Assembly (NCBI RefSeq): GCF_016801865.2
Contig: NC_068939.1
Coordinates: 186,100,053 to 186,164,052, forward strand
Reading direction: 5' to 3'
DNA length: 64,000 bases
From: Culex pipiens pallens
Lineage: Eukaryota; Arthropoda; Insecta; Diptera; Culicidae
This document shows, one piece after another, positions 45,193 through 55,900 of the stretch (position 1 is its first letter; each line of letters opens with the position of its first letter). The position numbers were made by a program, and so were the translations under genes. The notes beneath the pieces were generated by a model, which saw only the letters and a list, made by a program, of their open reading frames with translations, was not told the DNA's origin and did no database searches.

Positions 45193-46079
45193 CTAATTGT
45201 TTTCAAACCCGGAAACATCAAACGACGGCAATTCCAGCGGCGCCAACGCCGGCAGCTCCTGCGAATGGAACTCGATCGCCTCGAGCGCATCTCGGCCTGT
45301 TTCCAGCGAGTTCGCCACCGCCGGTTGATTTTCGGTTTCTTTTTCGTAAAGTCTCAGCTTCTCCTTTAGATTTTCATTCTCGGTGGCGTACTCGTCAAAG
45401 TTTTGCGCCATTTTATGGATTAGCAGGTGCAGCGCGTGGTTCAGTGAAACCAGCTCGTCCACCGGAGCCTTGCCAGCGGCGGGATCCGGCTGTCCTCCCA
45501 AGCGGGACTTTTGAAGCGATTCCAGCAGCGTGTCCGTGTCGTCCAAGTTGTGATAAATGGCAATCTGCAGCTCGTTGTACTTGTCTAGCTTCTCCATTTG
45601 CTGGGCCAGGTATTCGGGATTCCTTCGGCGTTGGTATTCCAGGGCTTTCATGTAGCGTTCGTGTTGTTGTTTTTTGAGTTTTAAAGATTCCACCTAGAAT
45701 TAATTTCATAAAAAGTTTTGCTCAAAACAATTACAAAATAAGCCAACATTACCTGTTTCAAGTGGTACTTCTTTTGTATTTGTAGCGACTCCAAGATAAC
45801 CGTAGAAGGGGGCGAGATTTTCAGGGCCAAATCCAAGTTCGTGACCGTTTTGCGGTGGCACTCCATTGCTTCATCGTAGCGACCTTTTTTCGAAAAGTAT
45901 TCCGCCTTTCTACTGTAGACGTGAGCCTGTCAGAAATGGAAATTTACGCATCAAGTCAAGCTGTAAAAACGGGAAACTCCTACAACACTCTATACGTAGA
46001 TCCGTGTTTATTCTCCTGCTCCATTGTGATCTCCATGTGTTTCTACAAAACTTACCATATTTAAATAAGAATTTTCCAT
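45193..46079 (-). CDS. NRBF2: NRBF2 homolog (autophagy PI3K complex subunit)
   Basis: Coding exons in transcript order are 46079-46056 (only eight codons), 45926-45753 and 45693-45193, with GT-AG borders in phase, giving 232 residues. Residues 6-80 form an MIT-type helical hairpin (LNMAHVYSRKAEYFSKKG...DEAMECHRK), matching the LNLAH...EEAISCHKK layout of human NRBF2. A glutamate- and asparagine-rich coiled coil (NENLKEKLRLYEKE) follows. The tail LPSFDVSGFENN resembles the conserved end of the vertebrate protein. NRBF2 joins the ATG14-containing Vps34-Beclin1 complex and tunes autophagy through dimerisation. The protein is shorter than human NRBF2 (287 residues). Family assignment rests on architecture and the two ends; the middle is diverged. 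Confidence 0.85.
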
Positions 46080-46364
46080 AATTTTAAGTTCGATAGTTTG
46101 ATGTGGTTTGATTTTGTTTTGAAAATAATTGGTAAAAGCCTTTGTTCCAATCGAATGTTTATGTTTTGATTTTATTCAAGGTTGCGAAAACGTTCCCTGG
46201 CACTGACATTCTTGTCAGTGATGATACACTGAAAGTAAAACTATGACAGTGAAGTGAAAAAGTTTTTCCTTTTTTTGAAATCAATTGGGAATAAATATAT
46301 TTGCCTATATCGATCATAAAACTTGTTATCTAAAATAAAAATGTTCATGCAAAGAAAAAAAACT

Positions 46365-46406
46365 AAACACTAACACTAACAACTAACAACCAACAACTAA
46401 CAACTA
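46365..46406 (+). repeat. AACTAAC/AACACT short tandem repeat
   Basis: Seven- to eight-base units ACTAACA and CCAACA repeat about six times just before the large 9-bp array. Confidence 0.7.
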
Positions 46407-46446
46407 AAAAAAATATATATTTCCATTGTTGTGCAATGAATTTCCA

Positions 46447-47680
46447 AAATGGCCAAAATGACCAAAGTTACCGAAATGACCAATAAGCCAAAATGGTCAA
46501 AATAAGCAAAATGATCGAAATGACCGAAATTACCAAAATGACCGAATTGGCCAAAATTACCGAAAGGCCAAAATGACCGAAATTACCAAAATGGCCAAAA
46601 TTACCAAAATGGCTATGGTTACCAAAATGACCGAAATTACCAAAATTACCAAAATGGCCGAAATTACCGAAATTACCAAAATGACCGAATTGGCCAAAAT
46701 GGTCAAAATGACCAAAATAACCAAAACGACCAAAACGACCAAATTGACAAAAATAGCCAAAATGACAAAAATAGCCAAAATGGACAAAATAAGCAAAATG
46801 ACCAAAATAACCAAAATGACCAAAATGGCCAAAATGTCCAAAATTACCAAAATGTCCAAAATTACCAAAATCGCCAAAATTACCAAAATTACCAAAATGA
46901 CCAAAATGACAAAAATAGCCAAAATGGACAAAATAAGCAAAATGACCAAAATGACCAAAATGACCAAAATGGCCAAAATGGCCAAAATGGCCTAAATGGC
47001 CATAATGACCAAAATGACCAAAATGACCAAAATGACCAAAATGACCAAAATGACCAAAATTACCAAAATGATCAAAATTACCGAAATAACCAAAATAACC
47101 AACATTACCGAAATGATTAAAAAGACCAAAATGGTCAAAATAACCAAAATGATCGAAATGACCGAAATGACCGAAATGGCCAAAATTATCAAAATCGCCA
47201 AAATTACCAAAATTACCAAAATAGCCAAAATGACCAAAATTACCAAAATTACCGAAATGACCAAAATGGTCAAAATTATCAAAATAATCAAAATTATCAA
47301 AATTATCAAAATGGTCAAAATGACCAAAACGACCGAAATGGCCAAAATGACCGAAATGACCAAAATTACAAAAATGACCAAACGAACCAAAATGACCAAA
47401 ATAACCAAAATGACCAAAATAACCAAAATGACCAAAATGACCAAAATGATCAAAATTACCGAAAAGACCAAAATTGCCGAAATGACCAAAATGGTCAAAA
47501 TTATCAAAATGGTCAAAATGACCAAAATGACCGAATTGGCCAAAATGGTCGAAATGACCAAAATTACCGAAATGACCAAAATAACCAAAATGATCGAAAT
47601 GACCGAAATGACCGAAATGGCCAAAATTATCAAAATCGCCAAAATTACCAAAATTACCAAAATGACCAAAATAACTAACT
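46447..47680 (+). repeat. 9-bp minisatellite array, arm A
   Basis: About 1.23 kb of tandem units close to CCAAAATGA, with variants CCAAAATTA, CCGAAATGA, CCAAAATGG and GTCAAAATG. Because the unit is a multiple of three, several frames stay open for over 140 to 250 codons; none is a credible protein. Confidence 0.95.
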
Positions 47681-48291
47681 TAACAGTCTTTGCTGTTTTA
47701 AGTAATAATTTGATGGAAGGGGAATCGAAAACATTCAACAGTACTACTACGGTATCTTGAAAAACAACCTCTACTTCAGAATAGATCACGTTTCGCGTAA
47801 TCTATACACTTTAAATACATAAACACTTCAAATTGATCAAAGCTCGACCAACAGGATTGAAACTCTTTTCCCGATTCCCTGGGTGTTATCATAGACCCGA
47901 CTAAAGGCAAACAGAGATTGACCACTACGACCACGGCGCGTCTGATCCAATTATCGCGGCATCGTTAGAAATGAAAATTAAAAAACAAATTGGTTTGCTT
48001 GGCGAAAAAAACTGCAACTAACCATTGCTTGGTTCAAAGCTTTCCCCCTAGGCCACGCTGTTTGAATAGCGCGCTATCGTATACTAACGATTTGCACCAG
48101 GAAGAACGATTGATTTTTATGGCGCATCGAATGCATCCACTTTCGATCGTTTTCAACTCGAAACAAACATCAAAGATATGTCAAAGATATTATGAAAGAC
48201 ACATTAAATGCATGTAAAAGCTGTTGAAATCGAAACAAAATAAAACTTAAAATTATTTGCCGTCGTATCTAGCATACATTTTTTTAAAAAA
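47681..48291. other. Spacer between the inverted arrays
   Basis: About 0.6 kb of non-repetitive sequence with no supportable gene. Some stretches (GACCACTACGACCACGGCGCG near 47920, CCACGCTGTTTGAATAGCGCGC near 48050) are GC-richer than the surroundings. It would be the loop of any foldback formed by the two arms. Confidence 0.6.
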
Positions 48292-50210
48292 TTTTGGTCA
48301 TTTTGGCCATTTAGGGAATTTTGATCATTTTGACAATTTTGGTCATTTTGGCCATTTTGGCCATTTCGGTCATTTTGGTCATTTCGGTAATTTTGGTCAT
48401 TTTGGTAATTTTGACCATTTTGGTCTTATTGGTTATTTTGGACAATTTGGTCATTTCGGTTATTTTGGTTATTTTGGCCATTTTGACAATTTTGGTCATT
48501 TCGGTAATTTTGGTCATTTTGGCCATTAAGGTAATTTTGGTCATTTCGGTAATTTTGGCCATTTCGGTAATTTTGGACATTTTGGTCATTTTAGTAATTT
48601 TGGCCATTTTGTTCATTTTGGCCATTTGGTCATTTTGGTCATTTCGGTAATTTTGATCATTTTGGACATTTCGGTCATTTTGGTCATTTTTGTCATTTTG
48701 GCAATTTTGGCAATTTTGGCAATTTTGGTCATTTTGGTCATTTTGGCAATTTTGGTCATTTTGGTAACTTTGGCAATTTTGGTCATTTTGGTCATTTCGG
48801 TTATTTTGGTCATTTTGGCCATTTGGTCATTTGGCCATTTCGGTCATTTGGTTATTTTGGTAATTTTGGCCATTTTGGTTTTTTGGTCATTTTGGCCTTT
48901 TTGGACATTTTGGCCATTTTGATCTTATTGGTCATTTCGGTAATTTTGGTCATTTCGGTAATTTTGGTCATTTAATCATTATGGCCATTTTGGTCATTTT
49001 GGTCATTTTTGTCATTTTTGCCATTTTGGTCATATTGGCCATTTCGACCATTTTGGTAATTTTGGTCATTTTGGACATTTCGCTCATTTTGGTCATTTCG
49101 GTAGTTTTGGTAATTTTGACCATTTTGGCCATTTCGGTCATTTTGGACATTTTGGCCATTTTGGTCATATCAGTCATTTTGGTAACCTTGGCCATTTTGG
49201 TAATTTTGGTCATTTTGGATATTTCGGTCATTTTGGCCAATTTTGTCATTTTGGTCAATTCTGTCATTTCAACCATTTTGATCATTTTGGTTATTTGGAC
49301 CATTTTGGTCTTATTGGTCATTTCGGTAATTTTGGTCTTTTTGGTCATCATGGCCATTTTGGTCATTTTTGCCATTTTGGTCATTTTGGTCATTTTGGTA
49401 ATTTTGGCCATTTTGACCATTTTGGTAATTTCTGTAATTTTGGTCAGCCTGGTCATTTCGGTTATTTTGGTCATTTTGACCATTTCGGTCGTAATTTTGG
49501 TCATTTTGGCCATTTTGGGCATTTTGGTCATTTTGGCCATTTTGACCATTTTGGTAATTTCGGTAATTTTGGTCATTTTGGTCATTTCGGTTATTTTGGT
49601 CATTTTGACCATTTCGGTTATTTTGGTCATTTTGGCCATTTTGGCCATTTCGGTCATTTTGGCCATTTGGCCATTTTGGCCATTTGGTTATTTTGGTAAT
49701 TTTGGTCATTTTGGTAATTTCGGTTATTTTGGTCATTTTGGCCATTTCGGTCATTTTGTTCATTTTGGCCATTTGGTAATTTTGGTAATTTTGGTAAATT
49801 TGGCCATTTTGACCATTTTAGTCATTTCGGTAATTTTGGTCATGTTGGTCATTTTGGCCAATTCGGTCATTTCGGCCATTTTGGTTATTTTGACTATTTT
49901 GGTCTTATTGGTCATTTCGGTAGTTTTGGTAATTTTGGCCATTATGGTCCTATTGGTCATTTTTCATTGGTATTTTTCGTAATTTCGGTTATTTTTTGAT
50001 AATTTAGGTCATTTCGGTAGTTTTGGTAACTTTGGCCGTTTTGGTAATTTTGGTTATTTCGCTCATTTCGGTCATTTTGGTTTTTTTTTGCCATCTTAAT
50101 TATTTTGGTATTTTGGTAATTGTGGTAATTTAAGTATTTAAGATCACTTTGGTAATTTTGGTAATTTAGATCATTTCGATAATTTTGGCCAATTTGGTAA
50201 TTTTGGTTAT
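48292..50210 (-). repeat. 9-bp minisatellite array, arm B (inverted)
   Basis: About 1.92 kb of the reverse-complement unit TCATTTTGG, with variants TAATTTTGG and TCATTTCGG. Open frames reach 333 codons and encode only hydrophobic ILV or F-G-H repeats. Its variant spectrum is the complement of arm A, so both arms derive from one array type. Confidence 0.95.
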
Positions 50211-51339
50211 ATGTATGTATGTATGTATGATCCCCATACCCGCAGGCAACTTGGTCCTGGAACACATGTGAGCGCTAGGTGAACAATTCGATCATCTTTT
50301 ACTCCGTAATCTGTACACCCACGTGCATAAGTTTTTTTGCACGAATTTTTATGCTACAAATACCGGCGCATAAAATAAAATGGTTTCCCTCTTCCCACCC
50401 CAAGCGCCGGAAATTTGTAGCGGGTGTAGTGACACTTTGCATAGACGCCCTTGCTCCCATCACGTCACTGAGGGTATGGAGCGACGAGAAATTAATAAGC
50501 ATGCCCCCTCAGTCGAACCTTCATTAGAGAAGCAGGCAATCCACAACTCACAGCGAACGACTAAGGGAACACCCTACCACGTATATAATAAGGTTGGCGT
50601 AGGTTGTGGGTCTCGTGGCGCAGGGGTAGCGGCTTCGGCTGCCGATCCCGATGATGCTATGAGACGCGGGTTCGATTCCCGCCTTATCCACTGAGCTTCT
50701 ATCGGATGGTGAAGTAAAACGTCGGTCCCGGTTTCTCCTGTCTCGTCAGAGGCGCTGGAGCAGAAATCCCACGTTAGAGGAAGGCCATGCCCCGGGGGGC
50801 GTAGTGCCAATAGTTTCGTTTTTTTAGGTTGACTTAAGTGAAATGTGAGAATGTTGGAGTAGATGAAGGAATATGTTGTTATTCAAATAGGAAAGGTCTC
50901 ACCAAATTAGTAATCCATGGTTTAGGACTTGATCAAACTTGATGGAACTTGAAATCAGATAGCCGAAATCTTGCACCACGCGAACGACAGCTACCAGCTT
51001 GACCTTAGAAGTTTCCGGACGATGGCCATCACTAAGCACACTCAATCAAAATATTGAAGCAAATTCTCGTCCACATCCAGCAGTACTTGAATGGCGTTGG
51101 TTCAGTAAGGACATTTCTGGTACACGGGGCAGGAACAACAGGAACGTTTCATTGATGGCCACTTCGTAATTGCCTCAGCTCCCATAGTTGACACTTCGCC
51201 GAAAAGGACAGCAAAGTCTCCAAAATTATACAAATTTCACTCTTTTTAAACGAAATTTAGGGAACAAAAATGACAGAGGAAAAAAAACGCGTCCTGTCGC
51301 ACGCACAGTTTACTTCGATCACCCGTTTTCGTTCTGCCG
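50211..51339 (-). mobile_element. 1.13 kb retroposon-like insertion in the array end
   Basis: A perfect 22-bp direct repeat (50189-50210 and 51340-51361, array sequence) brackets this block, so it probably inserted by target-primed reverse transcription. On the minus strand it ends GGGGATCATACATACATACA, a LINE-like microsatellite tail, and starts CGGCAGAACGAAAACGGG. It lacks a reverse transcriptase frame, so it is truncated, deleted or non-autonomous. A tRNA-like SINE head lies inside. Confidence 0.7.
50609..50826 (+). mobile_element. tRNA-related SINE-like segment
   Basis: GTCTCGTGGCGCAGGGGTAG is A-box-like and CGGGTTCGATTCCCG is a good T arm with B-box. A non-tRNA body follows and ends TTTCGTTTTTTT, resembling a Pol III stop. 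An anticodon stem is not clearly paired, so this is not called as a tRNA gene. Confidence 0.6.
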
Positions 51340-51393
51340 CCAATTTGGTAATTTTGGTTATAATTGACATTTTGGTAATTTTGATTATTTTAG
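51340..51393 (-). repeat. Remnant of the 9-bp array
   Basis: CCAATTTGGTAATTTTGG and TGACATTTTGGTAATTTTG continue the array after the 1.13 kb insertion, marking its original distal end. Confidence 0.8.
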
Positions 51394-52935
51394 TTTAAAA
51401 AAAGTTCTAAATAGTTATCTTATGGCTAAGACTAGAAAACTATGCACTTTATCAAAATTTCTCTAAAGTACCTTTTGATTGCAAATATTTGTTGATAAAA
51501 ATCTTTAACCTTTGGATTTTTTTACATTTTGTTTGAAAATGTGAACTCTAAACGTTTCAAAATTAATTAAAATGCGAGGGATTCTCTCTAAATATCGTGA
51601 CTTGCATTAAATGTCAGCACATAATTATGTTCTCTAGCAGTTCTACAGCACGTTGACTATAATTTTAGCTTCGGAAAACGGCAATTCGAATCAGAATATC
51701 GCTCTGACAGGTTCGCTAGTTCAAACCTCATATTTTTATTTGATAAAACTACCAGAAAACGTGACAAGTCGAACATTTAGCCTTTTAACACCAAAACGAG
51801 CATTATCTGCAAAACCATCACCGCCCACGCATAGGTATTTCGACGCATGATCGTAATTTATAGTTTTACATTTTCGGTGCGGGGACGCACACACACTCGC
51901 ACGCAATTATAGGCCAATCTGATTAAAAATTGAGATCACGTTCGAAATGTTGGAGTATTAATACCCGTCAGCTTATCAGTCTTGGACACGTTCACGCACG
52001 GGGTGGCGACCATAAAACTACCGCCAACGTGCGATTGGTCGAGTGGTGGCCCCTGGTGCTGTACCGAGTGAATCATATTTATGTTTCCATGTTGTTAAGG
52101 TCATAAAACAGCCCGCCGCCGACACCTACCGACGACTGGCTGGGTTGTCACTGCGGATTTGATGTGTCACGTTTGTCGAAATGCACATGTCCTGTGTTTG
52201 CCTGGGTAGTAGAGTTGGTTATCAGTTGGCAACATCCGATGTAGTGAAGGAAGGTAAAAATAGCCGGAGTTCAGGTAGGATGTCACGAATTGGATTCGAC
52301 AAGCGAGAAATAATTTACTGACCTACCTACCTGATATGCGTTGCGTTGATTCATCAACTTTTTTTTTTGTCACCGTGAAGTGGTATGGCATCTACCTACG
52401 CGTACATCTATCCTTGCTCCCGGATGACCATATGATTGTAATGTATTATGAGGCTCCATGACACAGGCCGAGACAGAAAGAGGGAGAGCAAAACCGTAAA
52501 TAGTACACGTCTTATCAGTCGGTATTGACTGATTACTATTGGTGTTTAATATAAAGAGCGAGGAAATAAAGTGTAAACAAACCAGGAGTCTTTGTATATA
52601 GTTCTCCCTTTCGCAGAATGACCGATTCTGGGCAGATGATTTGAAAGCTTAATCCCAACGACCATTAGTCGAGTGTGAGCCAGTCGGTTGGAAAGTGCCT
52701 TCTGATCCACGGTTCTGAACTCAGAGTCAGAGTCAAGTCAGTCAACCGTTTCGAAAGAAAAGTGAGCCTTAGAATGAAAACGCTGTGATTTATAGTTAAG
52801 TTGAGTGACGGTAAAAGTGAATAAACTTCTCATCTTGTTAAAAAAGTTATCTTCCGTTGAACATCGTTCAGTCCAGTCGCGCTGCGAGAAGAGTTTTATC
52901 GATATAGAACGAAAGTCCTCGTAAAAACGTGAAAA
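51394..52935 (+). promoter_or_regulatory. P5CS upstream region
   Basis: No gene apart from the P5CS 5' end. A TATA-like TATAAAG lies at 52550-52556, followed by AGAGCGAGG and, further on, a CAGTCGGTT initiator-like motif near 52682. The transcription start is inferred between these, giving a 5' UTR of about 250-350 bases. ACACACACTCGCACGC near 51890 is simple sequence. Confidence 0.4.
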
Positions 52936-55900
52936 ATGTCGATGTGCTTGCGTGGCTTGGGACTTTACCGCGGTGCCATGTCCCGGGGCAGATTCCTTCA
53001 GCCGCTGAAAAATGGCAAAAGTTTCTCGGTTGTAAGCAGTCCCAGCGTTGGCGCGTACCTGGCGAAACAAGTAAGTATCGGAAACTTGCCTCCATTCCAT
53101 AAACTTTACTCCAGTGGAGATATTCGAGGCTGGATGATTTTTCGAGAGTACTTTGATACTCCAAATTTTGCGCTACAGATTAATTAGAGTGATGAGCAGT
53201 TCGGTTCAGTTGAAAAGTTTCCTCTATGAATTGAATTTGATACTCTGGCGAACAAACGAGCTTGGCGCTTGTGTTTGTGTGTGCGCCAAGAAATTTAATA
53301 AATCGTCTGCACGATAAGTGCTTTTCTTAGCCCGACAAACTTTTGCCACTCACGAAGTTCAAGTATGCTCTCAACCGACTATCACTAAGCTCGAATCACG
53401 CGAACAGGAAATGAACAACACATGCTACTGTCTCAGCTCTATACGTACGTTGGCTGTACAGAATGAAACTAGAAAATTGGTTCGTTTCATCCCATGTGAA
53501 ACAGTTAAATATTATTGCAAATGTAGTTCGAATGTAGCAAGGAAATTTGTTTAAAAACGCTTTTTAAATTAAAAACATCGCTTGTAACCAAACCTTTTTT
53601 TTAAACAAAGTTTGAAATTTAAAATTAATTATCGCCTAGAACATCTGTGCTTAAGCTTCTCATGGCTTTTCCTCCTATAAGTTTACCGATATCTGTTGAT
53701 ATAATTTTATCTTGTAAAGATCTATTCAAATTTTGTAATTTTTTTTTACTAAAACTTAAAAAGCTATCTATTTGTATGTTTATGTAAAATAATTTTATAT
53801 TATAAATTCATACTTTTTTGTTAGTTAGCTTTTTATAACGTATATTATTCAGCGTTTATTTAAATTTATATTTTGTCAAATTTGGACATACATATTTTGA
53901 TGCTTGGAAGATTGGAAAAACAAGCTTAAAAATCTTCTTCGTGGACAAATTCAGGAAATGGATAATTTTTTATTGTTACGCATTCGAAAATCTTCAAAGT
54001 TGTTTTTCAATATCTTAAATTTAGTTGATGCTTGTTACCTAATGAATATTTTTTTTCAGAATTTGTTATTTTGTAAAAAACGCACAAAAAGTGAAATTTC
54101 TAAAAACTATTAATTTTTATTTTTTTAAATATGTTTAGGAGGACCAAAAAGGCAACTTTTGTGCCACAGTGAAATATGCCAAAAAAATCACAAAACTATT
54201 ATTATTTGTAAAAAACTAAATTTTTGATAAATCTTGGCTTTTTTCGTGGCGATCATACGGGAACATTTGAGGTTATGTAAATTCAGACCATTTTTTAAAC
54301 TGCTTGTAATTTTAGATAGGTAAGTCAGATCTTGAAAATTATTAATCCACAAGAAAGGTCTTCTTATATGCTTTCTAAAAATATACAACATGTGAGGGTT
54401 TCATGAAAAAACCACCCTTTTTACCATAATTTTAATTTAATATGAAACAGTTTTTTTAACATAACTTTTTAGGTCATGGTAATATTACAACTGCGAAGGG
54501 GTACTTTTTTATGTCAGAAAAATGTGTTATTCTACCTCTGAAAGTGTGTTATTTTACTACTTTCTGGTGTAATGTCACTTTTTCAGTCTAAATTGAGGTT
54601 AAATTACATAATTAAAGTGGTAATATTCAACCTTCCAAAATTACACCTTCTTAATTTGTATTTTTTTTACAGTGTATAAATTGTTGATAATTTACTGTGT
54701 TGATTTTAAAAAGGGGAGGTTTAATGCATTTTCATTTTTTTTTAATAATGATTTGAAATACATAGGAAATGACATCAATTACCCAGGTTTGCTGCATGCA
54801 CGAATCATTAGCAAAGTTCATTGCCTATTCATTGGCATCACAACTCATCCTGCGAGAGAGAATGTCCTTCAATCGTTAGCGCGCGCCGCACTGTCCCTTC
54901 AACGGTTGAGCATCATGACTTGTGTGTTGTATCAGCAAAAACCCAAGCCATCATCGCCCTCCAGCTGATAACAGGGAGTGAAACTTGTAAAACTCTTCTG
55001 CAATCGGTCTTCATCGTAGTGCACAGGAGGGTAGTTGTCTGTCTGCGGCAATCTATACGGCAGTCATCCTGGTACAGAGGGCTTTTGAAGTAGACCTTTT
55101 GCCACTTGTTGACCGTCAGTGGCAATAACACCGCTAAAGTCAATAACGGGAAACAACAATGTTTTCGCTGATGATAGCTCAACTCTCACACAGCCGCAGC
55201 GACTACTTGGATGATGATAAGAATCAGATCGTTGATAAGGCTCGGCTTGCTGTGTTTATTGCCTCGCATTGGATCGGGGACGGGGAAATCAGATTGCGTC
55301 AGCGGAAAGGGCCGTTCGTTCCAAAGTGCGGTTTTCTGTCAAAGCAACCGATGGCTTGCTTTCTCTTGTATTTGTTTGTTTGCGAACCGATTCCATCGAT
55401 TGAGCATCGAACGCTGATCATCTCTCAAGGATATCGGAGAAGTCCTTTGTTTCTATTTGCGCCGTGGGACGCAATGACGCAATAGGAAGGAAATTCCAAA
55501 CAAACAGATACGCTATGTTTATCGAAAATTTCATAGACAAACTAAATAGAAGTATGCGTTATTTTCAATATTTCCCAATGTATGTTTGTTTGACAACAGA
55601 GTGCCCCATGATAACGGCTTACTTCGACTAAACAGCAGTATTCCAGTCCGCAGGCAAAATCACGTATAGTGGGCGATGAGCAAATGAGGCACGTGTCCTG
55701 TTGGACTTTGGCTGCCAGGATGGAACTGTTTGATTTCTGTTTTATTTATTTACTTCCCAATCAGTTCACCTCCTGTGCGGGGGTTGTTCCAGATTGCTGC
55801 GATTGCTCTGTAAAGTTATTCACAAAACATTTCGCTTTGGACATTATTTAAATATTTTACAAACAAAATCAAGGTTTTTCCCAATCCGCCATTAAAGCTC

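Noticed and set aside
46557..49982. Long ILV-rich, MTK-rich and FGH-rich reading frames of 100-333 codons
   Set aside because: They are translations of the 9-bp minisatellite, which stays open in most frames because its period is a multiple of three.
46447..50210. CRISPR-like array
   Set aside because: Tandem 9-bp units without spacers in a eukaryotic genome; not a CRISPR.
50609..50690. Functional tRNA gene
   Set aside because: A- and B-boxes are good but the anticodon stem is not convincingly paired, and the segment lies in a retroposon-like insertion.
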